Positions 51,042 through 61,667 of a stretch of 61,667 nucleotides of DNA are shown here, in pieces. The notes under the pieces are model-generated. The model ran no database searches. It was not told the origin of the DNA and worked only from the letters and a program-made list of their open reading frames with translations. This DNA is from Pseudomonas sp. (GTDB lineage: Bacteria > Pseudomonadota > Gammaproteobacteria > Pseudomonadales > Pseudomonadaceae): the NCBI RefSeq assembly GCF_017744435.1, contig NZ_JAGIBG010000045.1, positions 1-61,667 of the forward strand, written 5' to 3'. Numbering within the stretch: position 1 is the first letter of the stretch; every line of letters begins with the position of its first letter. Made by a program: the position numbers and the translations under genes.

Positions 51042-51989
51042 TCAGAGGCCGTAGCTCATCAGGCGGTCGTAACGACGAGCCAGCAGCGCGTCGTTGTCGA
51101 GCTTGCCGAGCATGTCCAGCTGCTGCACCAGGTCGGCACGGATGCTTTCGGACATCTTCGCCGGGTCACGGTGGGCGCCGCCCAGCGGCTCCTGGATGAC
51201 CTTGTCGACGATGTTCAGGCTCTTCAGGCGCTCAGCGGTAATGCCCATGGCTTCAGCGGCGTCGGCAGCCTTGTCGGCCGTCTTCCACAGGATCGAAGCG
51301 CAGCCTTCCGGCGAGATCACCGAGTAGGTGGAGTACTGCAGCATGTTCAGCTGGTCGCACACGCCAATGGCCAGCGCACCGCCGGAACCACCCTCACCGA
51401 TCACGGTAGCGATGATCGGGGTCTTCAGGCGGGCCATGACACGCAGGTTCCAGGCAATGGCCTCGCTCTGGTTGCGCTCTTCAGCGTCGATGCCCGGGTA
51501 GGCGCCCGGAGTGTCGATGAAGGTCAGGATCGGCATCTTGAAGCGCTCGGCCATTTCCATCAGGCGGCAGGCCTTGCGGTAGCCTTCAGGGCGCGGCATG
51601 CCGAAGTTGCGGCGAACCTTCTCGCGCACTTCGCGGCCCTTCTGATGGCCGATGACCATCACTGGCTTGCCATCCAGACGCGCAGTACCACCGACGATGG
51701 CGGCGTCGTCGGAGAAGTGGCGGTCACCGTGCAGCTCTTCGAACTCGGTGAAGATGTGGTCCAGGTAGTCCAGGGTGTAAGGACGACGTGGATGACGGGC
51801 CAGGCGGGCGATCTGCCAGCTGGTCAGGTTGCCGAAGATGCTTTCGGTCAGGGTGTTGCTCTTGTCTTGCAGACGGGCAATTTCATCGCTGATGTTCAGC
51901 GAGTTGTCGTTGCCTACCAGGCGCAGGCCTTCGATCTTGGCTTGCAGGTCGGCAATCGGCTGTTCGAAATCGAGAAAATTCGGGTTCAT
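51042..51989 (-). CDS. accA: Acetyl-CoA carboxylase carboxyltransferase subunit alpha
   Basis: With AccD, transfers carboxyl from biotin-BCCP to acetyl-CoA, the first step of fatty-acid synthesis. The 315-residue protein begins MNPNFLDFEQPIADLQAKIEGLR and has ADEERNQSEAIAWNLRVM-like and GEGGSGGALAIGVCDQLNMLQ (about residues 203-223) crotonase-fold motifs. The ATG at 51995 is an alternative two codons upstream. It lies downstream of dnaE. Confidence 0.98.
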   Translation of the reverse strand: MNPNFLDFEQPIADLQAKIEGLRLVGNDNSLNISDEIARLQDKSNTLTESIFGNLTSWQIARLARHPRRPYTLDYLDHIFTEFEELHGDRHFSDDAAIVGGTARLDGKPVMVIGHQKGREVREKVRRNFGMPRPEGYRKACRLMEMAERFKMPILTFIDTPGAYPGIDAEERNQSEAIAWNLRVMARLKTPIIATVIGEGGSGGALAIGVCDQLNMLQYSTYSVISPEGCASILWKTADKAADAAEAMGITAERLKSLNIVDKVIQEPLGGAHRDPAKMSESIRADLVQQLDMLGKLDNDALLARRYDRLMSYGL

Positions 51990-52094
51990 AGTCATCCGTC
52001 TTGGGTCTACGGCCAGGCGGCCGGCCGGTTGATCCGTTTGGCGCCCTACCTTAAGGGATCAGGCGCATATAGGTCGAGATTAAATTTCGTCGAT

Positions 52095-55619
<3,525 letters not shown>

Positions 55620-55682
55620 GGAAAGTCCTGTAGCAGTGCTGAACGACAAGGGCGGGATTGTAGCGTAATTGAGTGGGGAATT

Positions 55683-55817
55683 TGGGGCCGCGTTGCGGCC
55701 CTTCGCGGGCACGTCGGATCGCCGCACCGCCACTCCCACAGGAGATAGAGTAACCCTCAGGAACAGCGCTGTACCTGTGGGAGCGGGCTTGCCCGCGAAG
55801 GGCCGCAAAGCGGCCCC
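55683..55817. repeat. REP inverted pair with diverged left arm
   Basis: The right arm (55774-55817) is a standard REP with CCGCAAAGCGGCCCC extension. The left arm (55683-55741) keeps both ends, but its centre reads GCACGTCGGATCGCCGCACC instead of GCAAGCCCGC, so the stem is interrupted. It lies between rnhB and dnaE. Confidence 0.85.
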
Positions 55818-55823
55818 CTTGCA

Positions 55824-56447
55824 TCAGATTAGAGAATCGGTGATGCCTTCGCGGGCTTCCCAGGCGGCCCGCACCGGGCCGAATGAGCGCCGATGAATGG
55901 GCGTGGGGCCCAGGCGCGCAAGGGCTTCGAGGTGCACAGGCGTTGGATAGCCTTTATGCCCACCAATCCCGTAGCCCGGGTAGATCAGCTCGAACGCGCT
56001 CATCTCCCGGTCGCGGGTCACCTTGGCCAGGATCGATGCGGCAGCGATTGCCGGCACCTGGCTATCACCCTTGACCACTGGTGCGGCCGGCACCGCCAGT
56101 TTCGGGCAACGGTTACCGTCGATCAGTGCCAGCTTCGGGGTCACGTGCAACCCTTCCACCGCTCGCTGCATGGCCAGCATGGTGGCTTGCAGGATGTTCA
56201 GCCGGTCGATTTCCTCGACTTCGGCGCGGGCGATGCAAAAGCTCAGGGCTTTTTCGCAGATCTCGTCGAACAGCGCCTCGCGCTTGGCTTCGGTGAGCTT
56301 CTTCGAATCGTTCAGGCCCAGAATCGGCCGAGCCGGGTCGAGGATCACCGCCGCCGTGACCACCGCACCGCACAGCGGGCCGCGGCCGACTTCGTCGACG
56401 CCGGCGACCAGGTCCTCGACCAGGTTGAAGTCCAGTCCAATCTGCAT
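55824..56447 (-). CDS. rnhB: Ribonuclease HII
   Basis: Removes ribonucleotides and RNA from DNA hybrids. The 207-residue protein has the catalytic Asp-Glu pair in AGVDEVGRGPLCG (residues 15-27), LNDSKKLTEAKRE, and ILAKVTRDREM. It starts one base after the lpxB stop (TGACATG), in operon with lpxB. Confidence 0.97.
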   Translation of the reverse strand: MQIGLDFNLVEDLVAGVDEVGRGPLCGAVVTAAVILDPARPILGLNDSKKLTEAKREALFDEICEKALSFCIARAEVEEIDRLNILQATMLAMQRAVEGLHVTPKLALIDGNRCPKLAVPAAPVVKGDSQVPAIAAASILAKVTRDREMSAFELIYPGYGIGGHKGYPTPVHLEALARLGPTPIHRRSFGPVRAAWEAREGITDSLI

Positions 56448-56448
56448 G

Positions 56449-57576
56449 TCAGCGGTCCTTGAGCAAGGCCAGCACAGCGTCAGCCGCCTGGTTGGAGGCG
56501 TCGCGGCGCAAGGTGCGGTGAATCTGGTCGAAGCACTCGGTCTGCTGGCGGCCATCGTTCACCAGCGGTGCCAAGGTCTGTGCCAGGGCTTCACTGGTGG
56601 CAGCATCCTGCAGCAACTCCGGCACCACCTCACGCTGAGCCAACAGATTGGGCAACGACACGTATGGGCTCTTCACGAGGCGCTTGAGAATCCAGTAGGT
56701 CAATGTTGCCAGGCGATAAGCCACAACCATGGGACGCTTGTACAGCAGCGCCTCCAGCGTGGCGGTCCCGGAAGCGATCAGCACCGCATCACAAGCTGCC
56801 AGCGCCTGGTGTGACTGCCCATCGAGCAGGGTCAGCGGCAGGTCGCGGCCGACCAGCATCTGTTCGATCTGGGCACGACGCGCAGCGTTGGCACACGGCA
56901 GCACGAAACGCACACCCGGCACCAACTCGCGCAGACGCTGGGCAGCATCGAGAAACAGAGCCCCCAGGCGCCCAACTTCACCTCCACGGCTGCCTGGCAT
57001 CAAGGCAACCAGCGGCCCCTCGCCCAACCCCAGCGCTTGACGCGCCGCCTGGCGGTCGGCGGACAACGGAATGGTATTGGCCAGCGGGTGGCCCACGAAG
57101 CGCACGGGCACGCCCTGCTCTTCATAAAAGCGTGCCTCGAAAGGCAACAGCGTCAGCATCAGATCGCAGCCCTCACGAATCTTCAGCACGCGCTTCTGCC
57201 GCCACGCCCACACGGAAGGGCTGACGTAGTGCACGGTTTTTATCCCGGCCTGGCGCAGTTTCAGCTCGATATTGAGGGTGAAATCAGGTGCATCAATGCC
57301 GATGAACACGTCCGGCTTTTCGTCGATCAGTGTCTGGATCAGCAACTTGCGCCGCTTCAGCAGCTCACGCAGACGCCCCAGCACCTCGACCAGACCGAAG
57401 ACCGCGAGACGCTCCATGGGGAAGTACGACTGAAGGCCTTCAGCCTCCATCAAAGGGCCGCCAACACCGATGAAACGCACATCAGGATGGCGCGCCTTGA
57501 GGGCGCGCATCAGACCAGAACCGAGAATATCGCCGCTGGCCTCACCTGCGACCAGTGCTACGCAAAGCTGCGCCAT
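56449..57576 (-). CDS. lpxB: Lipid-A-disaccharide synthase
   Basis: GT19 glycosyltransferase that condenses UDP-diacylglucosamine with lipid X. The 375-residue protein has VAGEASGDILGSGLMRALK near the N-terminus, FIGVGGPLMEAEG, and SGTATLEALLYKRPMVVAYR (about residues 269-288). It lies one base after lpxA. Confidence 0.98.
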   Translation of the reverse strand: MAQLCVALVAGEASGDILGSGLMRALKARHPDVRFIGVGGPLMEAEGLQSYFPMERLAVFGLVEVLGRLRELLKRRKLLIQTLIDEKPDVFIGIDAPDFTLNIELKLRQAGIKTVHYVSPSVWAWRQKRVLKIREGCDLMLTLLPFEARFYEEQGVPVRFVGHPLANTIPLSADRQAARQALGLGEGPLVALMPGSRGGEVGRLGALFLDAAQRLRELVPGVRFVLPCANAARRAQIEQMLVGRDLPLTLLDGQSHQALAACDAVLIASGTATLEALLYKRPMVVAYRLATLTYWILKRLVKSPYVSLPNLLAQREVVPELLQDAATSEALAQTLAPLVNDGRQQTECFDQIHRTLRRDASNQAADAVLALLKDR

Positions 57577-57577
57577 A

Positions 57578-58354
57578 TCAGCGGGTAATGCCGCGGGCGG
57601 AGTTCACGATCGACTGGCGGAACAGCTCGACCTGTTCGTACTTGGCGGCCAGCTCGTCCAGCTCCTTGATCGCCTCTTCCACGGTCAGGCCCTGACGGTA
57701 GACGATCTTGTAGGAGCGGCGCAGGGCATGGATGACCTCGTCGCTGAAACCACGGCGGCGCATGCCTTCGAAGTTCATGCTGCGGGCTTCGGCTGGGCTG
57801 CCGAACACCGTGACGAAGGCCGGCACGTCCTTGCCGATCGCCGTGCCCATGCCAGAGAACGCATGGGCGCCAATGTGGCAGTACTGATGCACCAGGGTGA
57901 AACCGGACAGGATTGCCCAGTCGCCCACGTGCACATGCCCGGCCAGCGCGGTGTTGTTGACCAGGATGCAGTGGTTGCCGATGACGCTGTCGTGGCCGAT
58001 GTGGGCATAGGCCATGATCAGGTTGTGATCACCCAGGGTGGTTTCCGCACGGTCCTGGACCGTACCACGGTGAATGGTCACACCTTCGCGGATCACATTG
58101 TGATCACCGATCACCAGCCGCGTCGGCTCACCCTTGTACTTGAGGTCAGGGGTGTCTTCGCCAATCGAGGAAAACTGGTAGATGCGGTTGTGCTTGCCAA
58201 TCCGGGTCGGCCCCTTGAGCACCACGTGCGGGCCAATGACGGTGCCCTCGCCGATCTCGACGTCGGGGCCGACGATCGACCACGGGCCGACCTCGACACC
58301 GTCGGCCAGTTTGGCCGACGGATCGATGATCGCCCGCGGATCAATCGAACTCAT
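57578..58354 (-). CDS. lpxA: UDP-N-acetylglucosamine acyltransferase
   Basis: First step of lipid A synthesis: transfers a 3-hydroxyacyl chain from ACP to UDP-GlcNAc. The 258-residue left-handed beta helix is built from hexapeptide repeats, with the catalytic His in MAYAHIGHDSVIGNHCILVNN (about residues 119-139). It overlaps fabZ by four bases. Confidence 0.98.
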   Translation of the reverse strand: MSSIDPRAIIDPSAKLADGVEVGPWSIVGPDVEIGEGTVIGPHVVLKGPTRIGKHNRIYQFSSIGEDTPDLKYKGEPTRLVIGDHNVIREGVTIHRGTVQDRAETTLGDHNLIMAYAHIGHDSVIGNHCILVNNTALAGHVHVGDWAILSGFTLVHQYCHIGAHAFSGMGTAIGKDVPAFVTVFGSPAEARSMNFEGMRRRGFSDEVIHALRRSYKIVYRQGLTVEEAIKELDELAAKYEQVELFRQSIVNSARGITR

Positions 58355-58791
58355 AGGGAGCGTTCCGCGCAGGTGATCTCGGCCGAGCACACCGGCTTGC
58401 CGTCAACCAGGGCGCGGCACTCGAACTTCCAGATCATGCTCTTGCGGCTGAGGAACTTGGCTTCCAGTACCAGCTGGTCGCCCGGCAGTACCGGCTGGCG
58501 GAAACGCAGCTTGTCGGAACCGACGAAGTAATACAGGGTGCCATCGGCCGGCTTGGCATCGAGCATCTTGAAACCAAGGATGCCGGCCGCCTGGGCCATG
58601 GCTTCGATGATCAGGACGCCCGGCATGATCGGGTGCGCCGGGAAATGGCCATTGAAGAACGGCTCGTTGATGCTGACATTCTTGTAGGCACGAATGCTCT
58701 GGGCCTCGAAGTCCAGATCCGTCACGCGATCTACCAGCAGGAACGGGTAGCGGTGAGGCAGGTATTCGCGAATCTCGTTGATGTCCATCAT
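58351..58791 (-). CDS. fabZ: 3-hydroxyacyl-ACP dehydratase FabZ
   Basis: Dehydrates 3-hydroxyacyl-ACP in fatty-acid elongation. The 146-residue hot-dog protein has the active-site His in LPHRYPFLLVDRV and NEPFFNGHFPAHPIMPGVLIIEAMAQ (His and Glu). The start at 58791 (MMDINEI) gives the normal length; the longer frame is not conserved. Confidence 0.97.
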   Translation of the reverse strand: MMDINEIREYLPHRYPFLLVDRVTDLDFEAQSIRAYKNVSINEPFFNGHFPAHPIMPGVLIIEAMAQAAGILGFKMLDAKPADGTLYYFVGSDKLRFRQPVLPGDQLVLEAKFLSRKSMIWKFECRALVDGKPVCSAEITCAERSL

Positions 58792-58904
58792 TTCGGGGGG
58801 AAGCCTGTAATAAGAATAGGGAGCGCAGGTGCTGACCACACGCTCCTTTTGCAGTCCAAAGAGGAGCCAGCTAGCGACTGTTCACTCTTGCTCAGGAAAT
58901 GGTA

Positions 58905-59960
58905 TCAGCCTTCTGATGTCGGCTGGCCACCTGAGGTCACGGTATCGACACGTTTTTCCAGCTGCTGGAGCCGCTTGGCCATCTCATCGAGCTGGCGTAT
59001 GCGTGCCGCGCTCTTGCGCCAGTCAGCCAGGGGCTGCATGGCCGTGCCGGATGAATAGGAGCCTGGTTCGGTGATCGAACGGGTCACCATGGTCATCCCG
59101 GAGATGAATACGTTATCGCAGATATCGATATGCCCCACCAGGCCCACGCCACCTGCCAGCATGCAATGCTTGCCGATGCGCGTACTGCCGGAGATCCCGA
59201 CACAGGCGGCCATGGCCGTATGATCACCGATCTGCACGTTGTGGGCGATCTGGATCTGGTTGTCGAGCTTGACCCCATCACCGATCCGGGTGTCGGACAG
59301 TGCGCCGCGGTCAACGGCAGTATTGACGCCGATTTCCACGTCATCACCAATGGTGACGCCGCCAATCTGGGCGATCTTGCGCCAGATGCCCTTCTCGTTG
59401 GCAAATCCGAAGCCCTCGCCCCCGATCACGGCGCCCGACTGGATAACCACACGCTTGCCAATGGTCACGTCGTGATACAGCGTAACCCGCGGTGCCAGCC
59501 AGCCACCTTCACCGACCACGCAACGGGCACCGATGAAGCAATTTGCGCCGATGCTGACGTTGGCGCCGATGCGCGCACCGCTTTCGATGACCGCGAACGG
59601 CCCGACACTGGCGCTGGCATCCACCTGAGCATCCTCCGCCACCACGGCGCTGGGATGAATACCCGCCACAGCCTTGGGTTTGGGGTCGAACAGGTGGGAA
59701 ATACGCGCATAAGCCAGGTACGGGTCAGCCACGATCAGGGCATTGCCGGAAAAGCCTTCGGCGTCCGCAGCCTTGAGCAGCACCGCAGCGGCCTGGCAGG
59801 TGTCCAGGAATTTGCGGTACTGCGGGTTGGCGAGGAAGCTCAATTGACCGGGGCCGGCCTCCTGCAAGGTGGCCAGCCCGGTAATCTGCAGCGCCTCAGG
59901 GCCTTTGAGTGTGGCCCCGAGGGCCTCGGCCAGCTGGCCGAGCGTCATGGTCACGGTCAT
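58905..59960 (-). CDS. lpxD: UDP-3-O-(3-hydroxyacyl)glucosamine N-acyltransferase
   Basis: Third step of lipid A synthesis. The 351-residue protein has an N-terminal uridine-binding domain (residues 1-100), hexapeptide beta-helix repeats (about 105-310) with the catalytic His in QIQIAHNVQIGDHTAMAA, and a C-terminal helix that forms a coiled coil (IRQLDEMAKRLQQLEKRVD). It lies one base after skp. Confidence 0.98.
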   Translation of the reverse strand: MTVTMTLGQLAEALGATLKGPEALQITGLATLQEAGPGQLSFLANPQYRKFLDTCQAAAVLLKAADAEGFSGNALIVADPYLAYARISHLFDPKPKAVAGIHPSAVVAEDAQVDASASVGPFAVIESGARIGANVSIGANCFIGARCVVGEGGWLAPRVTLYHDVTIGKRVVIQSGAVIGGEGFGFANEKGIWRKIAQIGGVTIGDDVEIGVNTAVDRGALSDTRIGDGVKLDNQIQIAHNVQIGDHTAMAACVGISGSTRIGKHCMLAGGVGLVGHIDICDNVFISGMTMVTRSITEPGSYSSGTAMQPLADWRKSAARIRQLDEMAKRLQQLEKRVDTVTSGGQPTSEG

Positions 59961-59961
59961 A

Positions 59962-60465
59962 TCAACGCGCTTGGTTCATGCGCTCGATGACTTGGCGGGT
60001 GATGTCGTACTGAGGTTTGACATCGATGACCGCGCCGCGCTCGAGAACCAGGTCGTAGCCGCCCTTCTTGATCACTTCCTCGACAGCGCCATCCAGCTTC
60101 GGCTTGAGCTGCTTGAGCATGTCGCGGTCAGCAACGGCCTTGGCCTCGTTCAGTTCCTTGGACTGGAACTGGAAGTCGCGGGCTTTCTGCTTGAATTCGA
60201 GCTCCAGGCGCTCACGCTCCTGCTGCTGCATCTTGTCGCCGCCCTTGATCAGACGGTCCTGGATGCCCTTGGCGCTGCTTTCCAGGCTTTTCAGCTTGGT
60301 CAGTTGCGGTCCGAATTTCTTCTCGGCATCGACCGCATACTTCTTGGCGGCATCGGATTCGAGCAGGGCCATCTGATAGTTCAGCACGGCGACCTTCATT
60401 TCGGCGAAAGCCGGGGTGGCGACCAGCGCCGCGGCCACTACGGCCAGTTGAGCCAATTTACGCAC
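59962..60465 (-). CDS. skp: Periplasmic chaperone Skp (OmpH)
   Basis: Holds unfolded outer-membrane proteins on their way to BamA. The 167-residue protein has a signal peptide (MRKLAQLAVVAAALVATPAFA) and long charged helices (KKYAVDAEKKFGPQLTKLKSLE...QQQERERLELEFKQKARDFQFQ) that form the tentacles. It follows bamA by 44 bases. Confidence 0.96.
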   Translation of the reverse strand: MRKLAQLAVVAAALVATPAFAEMKVAVLNYQMALLESDAAKKYAVDAEKKFGPQLTKLKSLESSAKGIQDRLIKGGDKMQQQERERLELEFKQKARDFQFQSKELNEAKAVADRDMLKQLKPKLDGAVEEVIKKGGYDLVLERGAVIDVKPQYDITRQVIERMNQAR

Positions 60466-60509
60466 GATGCACTCCTGGAAAAACCGTTGTCGTTAAGCAA
60501 GGGCCGACC

Positions 60510-61667
60510 TTAGAAGGTCTGGCCCAGAGAGAATTGGAACACCTGGGTATCGGCATCGCTCGGCTTCTTCACCGGCATTGCCAGGCTGAAGCTCAACGGG
60601 CCCAGAGCAGTAATCCAGGTCACACCCAGACCGACCGAACTGGCCATGCCCGAGAAGCCGACCTTTTCGCAATCCGGCTTGCTGCCGCAGTTGGTGTCGA
60701 ACACGTTACCCACATCCCAGAACACGGAGGTGCGCAGGGAGCGCTGGTCCTTGACGAACGGCAGCGGGAACAGCAATTCGACACCACCTTGCACCAGCAC
60801 GTTACCACCGAACGGCAGCGGATCCTGATCCGGGTCGGCGATGGTGCCTGGGTTCTTGCCGGTACTAGGCGTACTGCGCGGGCCCAGGCTGCTGTCCTTG
60901 AAGCCACGTACGGAGTTGAAACCACCCGCGTAGTAGTTCTCGTAGAACGGCAGGCCCGACGTGCTGCCGTAGCCATCACCATAGCCCAGTTCGGTGTGCA
61001 GGCGCAGGGTGTAGTCGTTGGTAATCGGCTTGAACAGCTGGCCGCGGTAGTCGAGCTTGTAGAACGACAGGTCGCTGCCCGGAATGGTGCTCTCGAGCGT
61101 CAGGCTCTGGGAGTGACCACGGGTTGCCAGCACACCTTTGTTCAGGGTCGATTCGGACCAGCCGATCGAAGCCTTGAAGTTGGTGAAGTTGCTACCTTCC
61201 TGCTTGAGGAAGTCGAAGATCTCGTCAACGGTGTACTTGCCGGTCTTGATCTTGTCCTGCTGAACACTCAGGCCGTAGGTCAGACGCGAGGTTTCGCTGA
61301 TCGGGTAGCCGAGGCTGACACCGGCACCCAGGCTGTCCACCGCATAGCTGGCCACGTCGACGTCAAGGTCGCTGTAGTCGGTGCTGCGGTAGAAGGCGTT
61401 GTAGCCCAGGCTCACGCCGTCGGCAGTGAAGTAGGGGTCAACGAAACCAAAGTTGTAACGGGTCTGGTATTGCGAACGGGTCAGACCTATGGACACCTTG
61501 TTACCGGTACCGAGGAAGTTGCTCTGGCTGATCGAGCCGCCGAGGATAAGGCCGGCGCTCTGGGCGAAACCGACGCTGGCGGTGATCGAGCCGGAGGCTT
61601 GCTCTTCGACGCTGTAGTTGACGTCGACCTGGTCGTCGGTGCCTGGCACCGCCGGGGTCTCGACGTT
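60510..61667 (-). CDS. bamA: Outer membrane assembly factor BamA (partial)
   Basis: Core of the BAM complex that inserts beta-barrel proteins. Only the C-terminal 385 residues lie in the window; the N-terminus and POTRA domains are beyond the right edge. Visible parts are the end of the last POTRA (VDVNYSVEEQASGSITASVGF), the 16-strand barrel, the conserved VRGF motif in loop 6 (NSVRGFKDSSLGP), and the terminal aromatic residue (FSLGQTF). Confidence 0.98.
   Translation of the reverse strand, partial: NVETPAVPGTDDQVDVNYSVEEQASGSITASVGFAQSAGLILGGSISQSNFLGTGNKVSIGLTRSQYQTRYNFGFVDPYFTADGVSLGYNAFYRSTDYSDLDVDVASYAVDSLGAGVSLGYPISETSRLTYGLSVQQDKIKTGKYTVDEIFDFLKQEGSNFTNFKASIGWSESTLNKGVLATRGHSQSLTLESTIPGSDLSFYKLDYRGQLFKPITNDYTLRLHTELGYGDGYGSTSGLPFYENYYAGGFNSVRGFKDSSLGPRSTPSTGKNPGTIADPDQDPLPFGGNVLVQGGVELLFPLPFVKDQRSLRTSVFWDVGNVFDTNCGSKPDCEKVGFSGMASSVGLGVTWITALGPLSFSLAMPVKKPSDADTQVFQFSLGQTF

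Overview
This window is a high-GC, gene-dense stretch of a Pseudomonas chromosome, most likely from the P. putida group. The evidence is gene content and order: kup/rimO; fpr-finR-dgkA-erdR; recX-recA-cinA; mutS-fdxA-rsmZ-rpoS-nlpD-pcm-surE-truD-ispF; ispD-ftsB-eno; pyrG, tilS, accA, dnaE; and rnhB-lpxB-lpxA-fabZ-lpxD-skp-bamA. Individual proteins also closely resemble those I know from P. putida, and P. putida-type REP inverted pairs sit in several gaps. No rRNA, tRNA or CRISPR was seen.

Layout. 1-187 is a perfect inverted repeat that runs off the left edge and contains the kup stop region in both orientations. 150-19095 is chromosomal: K+ uptake, rimO, a block of secreted low-complexity proteins (a DUF6502/DUF5666 pair and a Gly-rich repeat protein), RNA-modification genes (an RluF-like protein without the expected catalytic Asp, trmO, tapT), the oxidative-stress pair fpr/finR, the response regulator erdR, a LOG-family enzyme, and recX-recA-cinA with a LexA box at recA.

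19154-33006 is a capsid-less P2-like contractile tail cluster (an R-type tailocin) in the known cinA/mutS hotspot. It is read leftward from a LexA-like, self-cleavable repressor: holin, collar candidate, spike V, W, J, I, fibre H, fibre chaperone, sheath FI, tube FII, gpE with a frameshifted E' extension, tape measure, U, X, D, GH19 endolysin, and Rz with a candidate embedded Rz1. RecA, encoded just downstream, would trigger repressor self-cleavage during DNA damage, so the switch and its trigger are neighbours. The most interesting mechanistic observation is the gpE-E' junction: the only arrangement that fuses the two frames passes through CTT TGA C, the core of the prfB +1 programmed frameshift site. 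Shared GCATAGCSTGCAT-like sites lie at the repressor start codon and upstream of the tailocin operon.

33147-50876 returns to the chromosome. The 613-base gap between fdxA and rpoS encodes the sRNA RsmZ on the minus strand, with seven GGA motifs, a promoter, a GacA-type upstream element and a terminator. It is followed by the rpoS/nlpD/pcm/surE/truD/ispF run, the formaldehyde-detoxification pair frmA-fghA with a divergent LysR regulator, then ispD-ftsB, eno, pyrG and tilS. kdsA, usually between eno and pyrG in Pseudomonas, is absent from that position. 51042-61667 carries accA, dnaE and the envelope-biogenesis operon (rnhB, lpxB, lpxA, fabZ, lpxD, skp, bamA), whose bamA is cut by the right edge.
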